A stretch of DNA of 64,000 nucleotides from Dyella sp. AtDHG13 (GCF_003201105.1 NZ_QICJ01000007.1:124001-188000); one strand, 5' to 3'; positions 35,411 through 43,844 are shown, counted from the stretch's first letter. Program-made: numbers and translations. Notes: a model not told the origin generated them from the sequence alone.

Positions 35411-36391
35411 ATGGCACAGATCACCCTTATCGAAGCCGTCACCCAGGCGCTTGCGTATGAAATGGCCCACGACGACAGCGTCGTGGTGCTGGGCGAAGAC
35501 GTCGGCGTCAACGGCGGCGTGTTCCGCGCCACCCAGGGCCTGCAGGAAAAATTCGGCGAACTGCGCGTGCTCGACACGCCGCTGGACGAAACCACCATTG
35601 CCGGCGTCACCGTGGGCCTCGCCGCCCAGGGCATGAAGCCGGTGGCCGAAGCGCAGTTCGAAGGCTTCATCTACCCGATGATGGAGCAGATCGCCTGCCA
35701 CGCCGCCCGCCTGCGCAACCGCACGCGCGGCCGCATCACCGTGCCGGCCGTGTGGCGTGCACCGTGGGGCGGCGGCATTCGCGCGCCGGAGCATCACTCC
35801 GAGGCGAACGAGCACCTGTTCACCAACATCCCCGGCCTGCGCGTGGTGATGCCGTCGTCGCCGGCGCGCGCCTACGGCCTGCTGCTCGCCGCCATCCGCG
35901 ATCCTGATCCGGTGATGTTCTTCGAGCCCAAGCGCATCTACCGCCAGTACAAGGAAGAAGTGCCCGACGACGGCGAAGCGCTGCCGCTGGACGTGTGCTT
36001 CGTGCTGCGCGACGGCACCGACGTCACCATCGTCACCTGGGGCGCCCAGGTGAAGGAAGCGCTGGAAGCGGCCGACGCGCTGGCCGAAGACGGCATCAGC
36101 GCCGAAGTCATCGACGTGGCCACGCTGACCCCGCTGGACTTCGACACCATCGCCGAATCGGTGCAGAAGACCGGCCGCTGCGTGATCGTGCACGAAGCCC
36201 CGAAAACCGCGGGTTTCGGCGCCGAAATCGCCGCCCGCCTGGCCGAGGAATGCATGTACGACCTGCTGGCGCCGGTCGAGCGCGTGACCGGCTACGACAC
36301 GCACATCCCGCTGTTCCGCCTGGAAATGAAGTACATGCCGAGCACCGAGCGCGTGGTGGAAGCGGCCAAGCGTACGTTGGCGGCGAGCTGA
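35411..36391 (+). CDS. pdhB: Pyruvate dehydrogenase E1 component, beta subunit
   Basis: 326-residue partner of PdhA, providing half of the ThDP site and the E2-binding surface. TLIEAVTQALAYEMAHDDSV, GEDVGVNGGVF, DTPLDETTIAGVTVGLAAQG, EAQFEGFIYPMMEQI and the C-terminal GFGAEIAARLAEEC. Starts 3 nt after pdhA, so tightly co-transcribed. A purine/pyrimidine hairpin follows its stop. Confidence 0.93.
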   Translation: MAQITLIEAVTQALAYEMAHDDSVVVLGEDVGVNGGVFRATQGLQEKFGELRVLDTPLDETTIAGVTVGLAAQGMKPVAEAQFEGFIYPMMEQIACHAARLRNRTRGRITVPAVWRAPWGGGIRAPEHHSEANEHLFTNIPGLRVVMPSSPARAYGLLLAAIRDPDPVMFFEPKRIYRQYKEEVPDDGEALPLDVCFVLRDGTDVTIVTWGAQVKEALEAADALAEDGISAEVIDVATLTPLDFDTIAESVQKTGRCVIVHEAPKTAGFGAEIAARLAEECMYDLLAPVERVTGYDTHIPLFRLEMKYMPSTERVVEAAKRTLAAS

Positions 36392-36404
36392 GCTCGCCTG
36401 CCAA

Positions 36405-36507
36405 GGGAATAGGGAATGGAGAATAGGGAATAGGAAAAGCAAGGCGCGGCAAGATTGCAGGTCGCCGCTTTTCACTATTCCCGATTCCCAATTCCCTATT
36501 CTCTCCC
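36405..36507. repeat. Purine/pyrimidine hairpin inside the pdh operon
   Basis: Left arm 36405-36446 repeats GGGAATAGGGAATGG/AATAGGG words and ends in AAAAGCAAGGCG. Right arm 36463-36507 is the imperfect complement (CGCCGCTTTTCACTATTCCC, then ATTCCC words). It fills most of the 149-nt gap between pdhB and pdhC, so it could reduce read-through or stabilise the upstream mRNA. Same grammar as the 29.7 and 31.4 kb hairpins but a different word. Confidence 0.8.
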
Positions 36508-36540
36508 CCGAAAATTTCTGCCACCTCCGGAATGAACCCC

Positions 36541-37920
36541 ATGGCCGACATCAAGACTTTCTACCTGCCCGACCTCGGCGAAGGCCTGCCCGACGCCACC
36601 ATCGTCGAGTGGCACGTGAAGGAAGGCGACACCATCAAGCTCGACGCCCCGCTGGTGTCGATGGAAACCGCCAAGGCCGTCGTCGACGTGCCCTCCCCGT
36701 ACACCGGCAAGGTGACCAAGCTGCACGGCGCCGCCGGCGACATCATCGAGACCGGCGCCGCGCTGGCCGAGTTCGAGCCCGACCCGAACGCCAAGCAGCG
36801 CGCCGAGGCCGAGGCCACCGGCCACCATCACGGCCCGAAGAAGGGCGCCGGCAGCGCCGCCGCCGAGCCGAAGAAGGTCGTCGCCTCCGATGAAGGCGGC
36901 GAGATCGACAGCGGCACCGCCGATCGCGAAGACGAAGGCACCGTGGTCGGCGCGATGATCTCCGGCAGCCACGTGCACGTGGAGCAGGCCTCCAGCGTGG
37001 GCGGCGTGAAGGCCGTGCCGGCCGTGCGCGCGCTGGCCAAGAAGCTCAAGGTCGACCTCACCCGCGTCAAGCCGACCGGCGCCGACGGCGTGGTCACCCT
37101 GGCCGACGTGAAGAACGCCGCCGCCAACGGCAGCGCTGCGCTCGGCGCCGCGCCTGCCCGCGCCGTGCATGAAGACGCGGGCCGCCACCTGGCCCCGCGC
37201 CTGCCCGAGCCGGAGCCGTCGCGCACCGCCACCTCGCTCGCCGGCAAGCCCGTGCGCACGGCCCCGCCGAGCGTGCAGGCCAGCGGCCAGCCGGAGCAGC
37301 TCAAGGGCGTGCGTCGCAACATGGCGCGCGTGATGGCCGAGGCCCACGCCAACGTGGTGCCGACCACCCTCGTGGACGACGCCGACCTGCACGCCTGGAT
37401 CGGCAAGCAGGACATCACCGCTCGCCTGATCCGCGCCATCGTCGCCGCGTGCAAGGCCGTGCCGGCGCTCAACGCCTGGTTCGACGGCAAGAACCTCACC
37501 CGCACCCTGCATCCGCACGTGGACATCGGCATTGCCGTGGACACCGAGGAAGGCCTGTTCGTGCCGGCGCTGCGCAACGCCGACGTACTCGACGGCGCCG
37601 GCATCCGCGCCGCCATCAAGCGCCTGCGTTCGTCGGTGGAAGACCGCAGCATTCCGGCGTCGGAGCTGTCGGGCTACACCATCAGCCTGTCGAACTTCGG
37701 CATGTTCGCCGGCCGCTACGCCACGCCTGTGGTGGTGCCGCCGTGCGTCGCCATCGTCGGCGCGGGCAAGCTGAGCCACGACGTGGTCGCCGTGATGGGC
37801 GGCATCGAAGTGCACCGCCGCATGCCGATCTCGCTCACCTTCGACCACCGCGCCGCGACCGGTGGCGAGGCGGCGCGCTTCCTCAAGGCGCTGCTGGACG
37901 ATCTGTCGCTGCCGAACTGA
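36541..37920 (+). CDS. pdhC: Dihydrolipoamide acetyltransferase, E2 component
   Basis: Core of the pyruvate dehydrogenase complex. 459 residues: one lipoyl domain (1-80, lipoylated Lys45 in VSMETAKAVVDVP), a flexible linker rich in Ala/Glu/Lys, a peripheral-subunit-binding domain (AVPAVRALAKKLKVDLTRV), a second Ala/Pro linker and the acyltransferase domain. The active-site motif reads DHRAATGG: the catalytic His is present but the usual Asp of DHRxxDG is Thr. ATG 36541 is preferred over ATG 36532 by its GGAA spacing. No E3 gene follows in the window. Confidence 0.92.
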   Translation: MADIKTFYLPDLGEGLPDATIVEWHVKEGDTIKLDAPLVSMETAKAVVDVPSPYTGKVTKLHGAAGDIIETGAALAEFEPDPNAKQRAEAEATGHHHGPKKGAGSAAAEPKKVVASDEGGEIDSGTADREDEGTVVGAMISGSHVHVEQASSVGGVKAVPAVRALAKKLKVDLTRVKPTGADGVVTLADVKNAAANGSAALGAAPARAVHEDAGRHLAPRLPEPEPSRTATSLAGKPVRTAPPSVQASGQPEQLKGVRRNMARVMAEAHANVVPTTLVDDADLHAWIGKQDITARLIRAIVAACKAVPALNAWFDGKNLTRTLHPHVDIGIAVDTEEGLFVPALRNADVLDGAGIRAAIKRLRSSVEDRSIPASELSGYTISLSNFGMFAGRYATPVVVPPCVAIVGAGKLSHDVVAVMGGIEVHRRMPISLTFDHRAATGGEAARFLKALLDDLSLPN

Positions 37921-37938
37921 GTGCAGATGAGTTGAACG

Positions 37939-37967
37939 AAAAAGCCCCGGCTGTGCCGGGGCTTTTT
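37939..37967 (+). terminator. Terminator of pdhABC
   Basis: A 12-bp stem AAAAAGCCCCGG/CCGGGGCTTTTT with a 5-nt loop and T-run, 18 nt after the pdhC stop. Confidence 0.94.
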
Positions 37968-38025
37968 CCTTTGCGTGCTTTTGGAAAGGAACTCATCGCC
38001 TCAGGGAAGCCCAACGACTCCATCC

Positions 38026-38157
38026 CCCTCACCGTCATTCCCGCGAAACCGGGAGGCGCTCCACAACAGCCGAAGGCTGGTCATCTAGTGACTTACTGGT
38101 ATCGCAAAATGCTCCAAAGGCGCTGGATTCCCGCTTTCGCGGGAATGACGGTGAGGG
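38026..38157. repeat. Paired REP-like element (copy B)
   Basis: Outer arms CCCTCACCGTCATTCCCGCG and its complement at 38128-38157 flank an interior matching the 33060-33183 element (CAACAGCCGAAGGCTGGTCA). Located between the pdh terminator and the convergent globin gene. Confidence 0.85.
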
Positions 38158-38203
38158 ATAACTAACGCTGAGGAGCGCTCCACGCCACTGCATAGCGACA
38201 CGC

Positions 38204-38608
38204 TCAGTACCGCTCCACAAAGTGCCTCATCGTGTGCTCCAACGCTTTCCGCCAGCGCTGCTCCAACGCAAGGTCACACGCCGGATCATGCTCGCGTATC
38301 GCCACCAGCAATGCCTCAGTCCAATAGGGATACAGCGACGGCGGCACCGGCGCGTGGCCGCTGCGGCTGTGCGCGCAGGCCATCTGCTCCATCGTGCGCT
38401 TGGTCAGCGTGCTGCCTCCGGCATGCGCAATCGCGGCGCTGATGCCCCGGCGCAATGCAATGTGTTGCTTGCTGAAGTCGGTGTCCTTGAACAACGCCGG
38501 CACGTCCGGATGACTGGCCATGAAGATCTCGTAGAAGCGGGCAATGAATTTCCCGTGTTGCAGGCAACGGCCGTAGCTGGTCTGCAGATCGTCGAACGTG
38601 TCGCTCAT
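38204..38608 (-). CDS. Single-domain globin
   Basis: 134-residue heme globin. SYGRCLQHGKFIARFYEIFM forms the A/B helices with aromatic residues at B10-like positions, and HPDVPALFKDTDFSKQHIALRRGI covers C to E. CAHSRSGHAPVPPSLYPYWTEALLVA holds the proximal His region and helix G start. ATG 38608 avoids an Arg-rich extension. Nitric-oxide or oxygen binding is plausible given the nitrite reductase encoded 15 kb away, but no linkage is proven. Confidence 0.85.
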   Translation of the reverse strand: MSDTFDDLQTSYGRCLQHGKFIARFYEIFMASHPDVPALFKDTDFSKQHIALRRGISAAIAHAGGSTLTKRTMEQMACAHSRSGHAPVPPSLYPYWTEALLVAIREHDPACDLALEQRWRKALEHTMRHFVERY

Positions 38609-38785
38609 GTTTGCCCCGGCGTGGACTTCAATCGTCCTAAAGCGCCGGCACGCTAACACGCGATCGATGCATCGCCGCCTGGCATATCGCCGCAAGCGGG
38701 CGACATGCCGCCTGCACCCTGCGTTGACGACGCATGCACTCCATCGCGCTATACGATCCACGGACACTCGCACGGGAGCCGCGCC

Positions 38786-39169
38786 ATGCATCACAGCCGA
38801 CTATGCACCGTGGTGATCGACTGCAAGACCGACGATCTCGCCGATGCCGCCGCGTTCTGGAGCCACGCTCTGGGCAAGTCCATCGTCACCCTGGATGAGG
38901 ATGGCGACGGCAAGTACGCGCGCCTCGCCACCGCCGATGACGAACCCATCATCCTGCTGCAGCGCGTGGATCACGACAGCCGCGTGCATCTGGATATCGA
39001 AACGGACGACATCGAGGCGGAGGCGCAACGCCTGGAAAAACTCGGCGCAAAACGCGTGAACAAGGTGGGCGATCGCTGGTGGGTGATGCAGGCGCCGAGC
39101 GGACACCGGTTCTGCGTGATCCGCCCGCAGCGCGAAACATTCGGGCCGCATCTCAACCGCTGGGAATGA
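38786..39169 (+). CDS. VOC/glyoxalase superfamily protein
   Basis: 127-residue single VOC module pair: CTVVIDCKTDDLADAAAFWS, RVHLDIETDDIEAEAQRLEKLG and VMQAPSGHRFCVIRPQ are the repeated beta-alpha-beta units. Candidate metal His/Glu residues are present but their set does not identify a substrate. GGGAG precedes the ATG. Divergent from the globin gene (177 nt apart). Confidence 0.82.
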   Translation: MHHSRLCTVVIDCKTDDLADAAAFWSHALGKSIVTLDEDGDGKYARLATADDEPIILLQRVDHDSRVHLDIETDDIEAEAQRLEKLGAKRVNKVGDRWWVMQAPSGHRFCVIRPQRETFGPHLNRWE

Positions 39170-39237
39170 CGCTTAGCCATCCGCGCCTCGCAAGGTCGAC
39201 GCTGGCCTGCGGCTCGCCTTGCGAACAAACGCGGATA

Positions 39238-39879
39238 TCAGTAATCGCGGATATCCAGCGCGATAAACCCGCGTACGCTGTAGCCCTGCTCGCCCGCCGG
39301 CCACGGCAGCGAAGTCAGCAGGCGGTCTCCCGCCGGCCAGGGCGCATTGTCGAGCAGCGCCTCGGCACTGACCGTGCCGTCATCGCCGCGGCGATAGAAC
39401 AGGCGCACCCAGTGCAGTTGCCGGCTCAATACTTCGTCCTGCAGCGCGGCGCGCAGCACGGGCATCAGTTCCGACGGCGGTTCGATGCCGTTCTTGCTCG
39501 ATAGCCACGGCCCGGCGAACACGTCCCACGTGCGAATGCCCAGGTCCCAGCCGTACAAGGTCATGCGGCGGTCGTCGGTGACGTACCAGCAGGCCGCCAG
39601 CAGCACGTGGAACACGCCTTCCTCAAACGCGCGCAGCGCATCGAGGCAACCGGCCTCGCCACCACCCACGCCGGCGAAACTCTCTTCGATATGGCGGTCT
39701 TCGCTCAACACCACATCGACGTCCAGGCGGCCGGGCTCGCCGGCAGCGCCTTCGAACCAGCTGGCGCGCACGGCGGGAAAATCGCCGTCCGTCATCAGCC
39801 ATTCTTCATCCGGCTCCAGTTCGACGTCGTGACGCTCGAACAGGCGCAACAGGTAACGCTGGATATCGGAGTCTTGCAT
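39238..39879 (-). CDS. Conserved hypothetical protein, perhaps DUF6348
   Basis: 213-residue soluble acidic protein with no signal or membrane segment. It begins MQDSDIQRYLLRLFERHDVELEP and contains CWYVTDDRRMTLYGWDLGIR and ends VRGFIALDIRDY. The layout recalls the DUF6348 family by memory only. It lies 14 nt after the small membrane gene upstream, probably as the second gene of that unit. No catalytic motif recognised. Confidence 0.7.
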   Translation of the reverse strand: MQDSDIQRYLLRLFERHDVELEPDEEWLMTDGDFPAVRASWFEGAAGEPGRLDVDVVLSEDRHIEESFAGVGGGEAGCLDALRAFEEGVFHVLLAACWYVTDDRRMTLYGWDLGIRTWDVFAGPWLSSKNGIEPPSELMPVLRAALQDEVLSRQLHWVRLFYRRGDDGTVSAEALLDNAPWPAGDRLLTSLPWPAGEQGYSVRGFIALDIRDY

Positions 39880-39893
39880 CGCCGTGCCTGCCT

Positions 39894-40220
39894 TCAATGC
39901 GCCTGTGGACGCCACACCAGCTGGCGCACGATCAGCGCCAGCACCAACACCACCACGCATGCGCCGTAGCCATACAGCGCCGGCAGCACCTGCTGCCAGA
40001 TGGCGCCGCTGGACGGGCCGTACTGGCCCACGGCCGGCACCGTGGCCGTATCGAACGCGCTGCTTGCGCACTCCACCGCCGCGAAGGCGGCAAGCAGCAG
40101 CGCAGCGATGTCGAACCCGCGACGCAGGCGCGTGCGCGGCAGGCTCTTGGGATAGGCCCAATAGGCCCAGCCCAGGATCAGCAGCCACGGCGCCAGCAAC
40201 AGGATGGCCAGGTAACGCAT
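39894..40220 (-). CDS. Small three-helix membrane protein
   Basis: 108 residues with hydrophobic spans at about 3-23 (LAILLLAPWLLILGWAYWAY), 36-52 (DIAALLLAAFAAVECAS) and 82-102 (YGYGACVVVLVLALIVRQL). Function unknown. Lies 34 nt downstream of trpS and just upstream of the 39238-39879 gene, in the same direction. Confidence 0.75.
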   Translation of the reverse strand: MRYLAILLLAPWLLILGWAYWAYPKSLPRTRLRRGFDIAALLLAAFAAVECASSAFDTATVPAVGQYGPSSGAIWQQVLPALYGYGACVVVLVLALIVRQLVWRPQAH

Positions 40221-40254
40221 GCGTCAGTTCTCTCCCCGAAGGCCGCGAGGCCTT

Positions 40255-41619
40255 TTATTCCTGCGCGGCAAGCTGGTCGAGCGCACCGCGCAGGCGAAGC
40301 AGTGCTTCGTCGCGCGCCTGCTCGCCGTCGTAATCGGGCGTGGCGCCGACCTGCTCGCCGTCGATCTCCAGCACCAGCGCCTGCGGCTGCACCTGCACCA
40401 CGGCACCCACGCTGCCCAGTTCCTTTATGCGCTTCTGCACGACGCCGGCCGCCTTGGGATCGGCGAACGAACGCGACAGCAGCAACTCCTCGCCTTCCGA
40501 CGAGAACAGGCGGAAACGGAAGCTACCATCCGCATCGCGGAAACTGGCGAAGCGCGGCGCTTTGCCGCCCTTGGCGACCGCCTTGGGCGCGTTCGCCTGC
40601 GGCGCCACCGAGGTGCCCGAACGCAGGCCGATGGCGTCGCGCAACTCGGCCACCTTCGGGCCGGCAATGGCGCGCGCCTTCCTGGCGCCTTCGTGCAGGA
40701 TCTCCTCGATCATCGCCGGGCGCGCGATCAGCGCGTCGTAGCTCTCGCGCATCGGCGCGATTTCCACTTCCAGCCGCTCGAACAACACCTGCTTCGCCTC
40801 GCCCCAACCCAGGCCGTTGACCAGGGCCTCGCGGAAGGCATTGGATTCGGCCTCGCTGGCGAACGCGCGGAAGATGGTGAAAAGCGAGGAGCTGTCCGGA
40901 TCCTTCGCCTCGCCCGGCAGGCGCGAGTCGGTGACGATGCGCATGATCGCCTCGCGCAGGTGCTTCTGCCCGCCGGCGAACAGCGGAATGGTGTTGTCGT
41001 AGCTCTTGGACATCTTGCGGCCGTCCAGGCCCGGCAGCGTCGCCACCTGTTCCTCGATCACCACTTCCGGCAGCACGAAGAACTCGCGGCCGTAGATGTG
41101 GTTGAAGCGCTGCGCGATGTCGCGCGCCATTTCGATGTGCTGGATCTGGTCGCGTCCCACCGGCACCTTGTTCGCGTTGAACGCGAGGATGTCCGCCGCC
41201 ATCAGCACCGGATACATGTACAAACCCGCCGTGACGCCGGCATCCGGGTCTTCGCCCGCTTCCGTGTTCTTGTCCACGGAAGCCTTGTACGCGTGCGCGC
41301 GGTTGAGCAGGCCCTTGGCGGTGACGCAGGTGAGGAACCAGGTCAGCTCGGGAATCTCCGGAATATCGGACTGGCGATAGAAGGTGACCTTCTGCGGATC
41401 GAGACCGGCCGCCAGCCACGTGGCGGCGATTTCCAGGCGCGAGCGCTCGATGCGATCGGGATTGTCGCTCTTGATCAGCGCGTGGTAGTCGGCCATGAAG
41501 TAGAACGCGTCGACGTCGTCGCGCCTGCTCGCGGCCACGGCCGGGCGAATGGCGCCGACGTAGTTGCCCAGGTGCGGCGTGCCGGTGGTGGTGATGCCGG
41601 TGAGTACGCGGGTCTTCAT
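40255..41619 (-). CDS. trpS: Tryptophanyl-tRNA synthetase with C-terminal extension
   Basis: Class I aminoacyl-tRNA synthetase charging tRNA-Trp. 454 residues against about 330 for most bacterial enzymes. HIGH-like TPHLGNY at 14-20 and KMSKS at 202-206 are intact. Residues 341-454 are an added domain. Within it PRFASFRDADGSFRFRLFSS and the following ELLLSRSFADPKAAG resemble the small DUF1508/YegP fold. Family members in xanthomonads, as I recall, share this extension. Its role (tRNA or partner binding) is unknown. Confidence 0.95.
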   Translation of the reverse strand: MKTRVLTGITTTGTPHLGNYVGAIRPAVAASRRDDVDAFYFMADYHALIKSDNPDRIERSRLEIAATWLAAGLDPQKVTFYRQSDIPEIPELTWFLTCVTAKGLLNRAHAYKASVDKNTEAGEDPDAGVTAGLYMYPVLMAADILAFNANKVPVGRDQIQHIEMARDIAQRFNHIYGREFFVLPEVVIEEQVATLPGLDGRKMSKSYDNTIPLFAGGQKHLREAIMRIVTDSRLPGEAKDPDSSSLFTIFRAFASEAESNAFREALVNGLGWGEAKQVLFERLEVEIAPMRESYDALIARPAMIEEILHEGARKARAIAGPKVAELRDAIGLRSGTSVAPQANAPKAVAKGGKAPRFASFRDADGSFRFRLFSSEGEELLLSRSFADPKAAGVVQKRIKELGSVGAVVQVQPQALVLEIDGEQVGATPDYDGEQARDEALLRLRGALDQLAAQE

Positions 41620-41656
41620 GGTCTCTTCTTCGTATCGTTATTGTTTGTTGTTGTCG

Positions 41657-42571
41657 TCAGCGGATCAGCGTGGACTTGCCGAACAGCGATTCCACCAGAT
41701 CCACCGCCAGGCGCGCGGTCTGGTTCTTCTTGTCGAAGGCTGGGTTGAGTTCGACGATGTCGAGCGAACCGACGCGCCCCGTGTCCGCGATCATTTCCAT
41801 GCACAACTGGGCCTCGCGATAGTTCGGGCCGCCGCGCACCGTGGTGCCCACGCCCGGCGCGATGCTCGGGTCGAGGAAATCCACGTCGAAGCTGATGTGC
41901 AGGTGCGTGTTCTCGTCGATGCCGGCCAGCGCCTCTTCCATCGTGCGCTTCATGCCCACTTCGTCGATGTGGCGCATGTCGAAGATGCTCACCTGCGACT
42001 CGCGCACCAGGCGCTTCTCGCCTTCGTCCACCGAGCGGATGCCGATCTGACGGAACACCGCCGGCGACGTGGCCGGCACGTAGCCGCCCAGTTCGATCAA
42101 TTCCTTCGGACCGTTGCCGCACAAACAGGCCACCGGCATGCCGTGGATATTGCCCGACGGCGTGGCTTCCGCCGTGTTGAAATCGGCATGCGCATCCAGC
42201 CACAGCACGCGCAGCGTCTTGCCCGTGTCGCGGCAATGACGCGCTACCGCGCTGATGGACCCAATGGCGAGGCAATGGTCGCCGCCCAGCATGATCGGCA
42301 GGCGGCCGTCGGCCAGCTCGGCGTAGATCGCTTCGTGCACGGCCTGATTCCAGGCCACCACTTCCGGCAGGTGGCGATAGCCGTTCACCGGCGGCTGCCA
42401 CGGGTTGAGCGGACCCTGCAGGTTGCCGCGATCCACCACGTCCAGCCCGCGCCGGGTGAGCTTCGCGGCCAGGTTGGCCACGCGCAATGCTTCCGGCCCC
42501 ATCGAAGCGCCGCGATGCCCCGCACCGATATCGGTGGGAACGCCGATCAGGGAAAGTGCCTTGTTGACCAT
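41657..42571 (-). CDS. rocF: Arginase
   Basis: Mn2+ hydrolase splitting arginine to ornithine and urea. 304 residues. The binuclear metal ligands are in GGDHCLAIGSI (His), DAHADFNT (Asp-His-Asp) and SFDVDFLDPSIAPG (Asp-x-Asp). HRGASMGPEALR lies near the N-terminus. Agmatinase is less likely given the arginase-type DAHADFNTAEATPSGNIHG loop. Placed next to trpS, without other urea-cycle genes. Confidence 0.93.
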   Translation of the reverse strand: MVNKALSLIGVPTDIGAGHRGASMGPEALRVANLAAKLTRRGLDVVDRGNLQGPLNPWQPPVNGYRHLPEVVAWNQAVHEAIYAELADGRLPIMLGGDHCLAIGSISAVARHCRDTGKTLRVLWLDAHADFNTAEATPSGNIHGMPVACLCGNGPKELIELGGYVPATSPAVFRQIGIRSVDEGEKRLVRESQVSIFDMRHIDEVGMKRTMEEALAGIDENTHLHISFDVDFLDPSIAPGVGTTVRGGPNYREAQLCMEMIADTGRVGSLDIVELNPAFDKKNQTARLAVDLVESLFGKSTLIR

Positions 42572-42608
42572 GAAAACCTGCAGTGTGGAAACGAGAGTAC
42601 GAGACTTC

Positions 42609-43049
42609 TTAGTGTGCCAGAGGCAGATGACGTTGCCGCCATCCGTTCAGGCTGCCGTCCAGTACCCGCACGTGGGAGTAACCCAGGGCATCGAGCGTCT
42701 GCTGCGCCTTTGCGGCGCGCTTGCCGGAGACGCAATACACCACGATCTCGCTGTCGCGCGGCACGCCGAGCGCGCCCGCACGGCTGGCCAGCTGTTCCAC
42801 CGGGATATTGAGCGCGCCGGCGATGTGACCGTCGGCGTATTCGTCGGCATGGCGCACGTCCAGCAGCACCGGCGCCTGCCCCGCCTGCTGGCGTTCCAGC
42901 AGCTGTGCGGCGTCCATGGGCGCATCACCAGCGGCGACACCCGCGCTCGCCAGCCACCACCCCGCGATCAGGACGGCCTTGAACACGAGAGATACCGTCA
43001 CACGGCCTGGCGCAACACGCTGCAACACCGCCAACACCTTGAATATCAT
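42609..43049 (-). CDS. Membrane-anchored or exported rhodanese-like protein
   Basis: 146 residues: an N-terminal hydrophobic helix (VSLVFKAVLIAGWWLASAG) acting as signal or anchor, then one rhodanese domain with VLLDVRHADEYADGHIAGA and the active-site loop YCVSGKRA carrying the catalytic Cys. The enzyme moves sulfur from thiosulfate or persulfides. Periplasmic location is inferred. 37 nt upstream of rocF in the same direction. Confidence 0.87.
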   Translation of the reverse strand: MIFKVLAVLQRVAPGRVTVSLVFKAVLIAGWWLASAGVAAGDAPMDAAQLLERQQAGQAPVLLDVRHADEYADGHIAGALNIPVEQLASRAGALGVPRDSEIVVYCVSGKRAAKAQQTLDALGYSHVRVLDGSLNGWRQRHLPLAH

Positions 43050-43103
43050 GAAGTAATGAGCAAACCGGAAACCGGCCGTCGCTCATAGTAGCGTCAAAAG
43101 CGC

Positions 43104-43125
43104 CCGGACTTATCGAAAAGTCCGG
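43104..43125. repeat. Short hairpin upstream of the rhodanese gene
   Basis: An 8-bp perfect stem CCGGACTT/AAGTCCGG with a 6-nt loop in the intergenic region. It may be a terminator for the minus-strand gene at 43222 but lacks a T-tract. Confidence 0.35.
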
Positions 43126-43183
43126 CGAAAATCGCGTTTTGCTAAGTGGCCGATGGGTACGTACAGGGATCGCGTCGCCATGG

Positions 43184-43216
43184 CCCCGGATTTCCGCTAC
43201 GCGTCATCCGGGCTAC
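43184..43216 (-). repeat. GTAGCCCGGAT...ATCCGGGG repeat, copy 1
   Basis: In minus orientation it reads GTAGCCCGGATGACGCG then TAGCGGAAATCCGGGG, a hairpin-forming repeat of a type widespread in proteobacterial intergenic DNA. It begins within a few bases of the stop of the 43222-43461 gene. Confidence 0.7.
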
Positions 43217-43221
43217 GGGCG

Positions 43222-43461
43222 CTACGCCATGCCCCTGATCTTCCCCTCGGCGTGGATAACGGCGATCAGTTCGGCCGTCGCATCCGACCACCGCTCCACC
43301 GCCGCACCGTCCCGCAGCACGATGTCGTGCACGAACCCGAAGCGGCTGCCGTCGCGCCAGACCTGGGCGATGTAGGCCAGGTCCTTGGGTGATTTGGTGA
43401 TGGTCAGCTCGTAGTGAAATGTCGATCCGGCATGGTTGAACCAATGCGTCGATTTCGCCAC
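43222..43461 (-). CDS. Small hypothetical protein
   Basis: 79 residues from GTG 43461 with GAGG about 9 nt upstream. The sequence (for example FHYELTITKSPKDLAYIAQVW, then RFGFVHDIVLRDGAAVERW) is balanced, with strongly GC-biased third codon positions like neighbouring genes, supporting real coding. No signal, membrane segment or known domain. Flanked on both sides by GTAGC-type repeats. Confidence 0.6.
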   Translation of the reverse strand: MAKSTHWFNHAGSTFHYELTITKSPKDLAYIAQVWRDGSRFGFVHDIVLRDGAAVERWSDATAELIAVIHAEGKIRGMA

Positions 43462-43844
43462 GGCCTAACCTCACGATGCTTGGTGACGCTCCTATATGCC
43501 AGCGCGATAACGCGTCGAACACTCCGCCGAACGGTCTACGCCAAGATCAAGGAAACGTGTATTCGCGGATGGATCAATGCATGCGAACAACCACGCTTGC
43601 AGAAGCCTGACTTATTGCCGGAACTACATCATCGTTCCACCCGCGACAACGCCACAGCTGTAGCTCGGATGGAGCCATCGGCGAAATCCGGGGCAGCACC
43701 ACACACGGCGAATTGCAGCTGCAAAAGTGCATCTTCTCCGGATATGGAACTACTCATCCGTTGCACGGAGTGCGCCGAAAAATCGCCAGCAACCTTCAGC
43801 AGCATCTCCGAGAACGTCGGCTGTTGTCAGTCGCACCCGCCCAA
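43462..43844. other. Low-GC gene-free region downstream of tRNA-Thr
   Basis: About 380 bases, visibly poorer in G+C than the surroundings. Open frames here run into the tRNA and lack ribosome sites. It contains the second GTAGC-type repeat (43660-43693). The 3-prime side of a tRNA is a common place for integrated elements to decay, but no integrase remnant or duplicated tRNA end was seen. Confidence 0.5.
43660..43693 (+). repeat. GTAGCTCGGAT...ATCCGGGG repeat, copy 2
   Basis: A GTAGCTCGGATGGAGCC start and a CGGCGAAATCCGGGG end, a degenerate copy of the 43184-43216 element in opposite orientation, 445 bp away. Confidence 0.6.

Noticed and set aside
34304-36475. 723-codon open frame on the minus strand across pdhA-pdhB
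   Set aside because: Antisense shadow of two well-conserved genes; His/Val/Asp-rich composition typical of reverse frames in GC-rich DNA, no domain.
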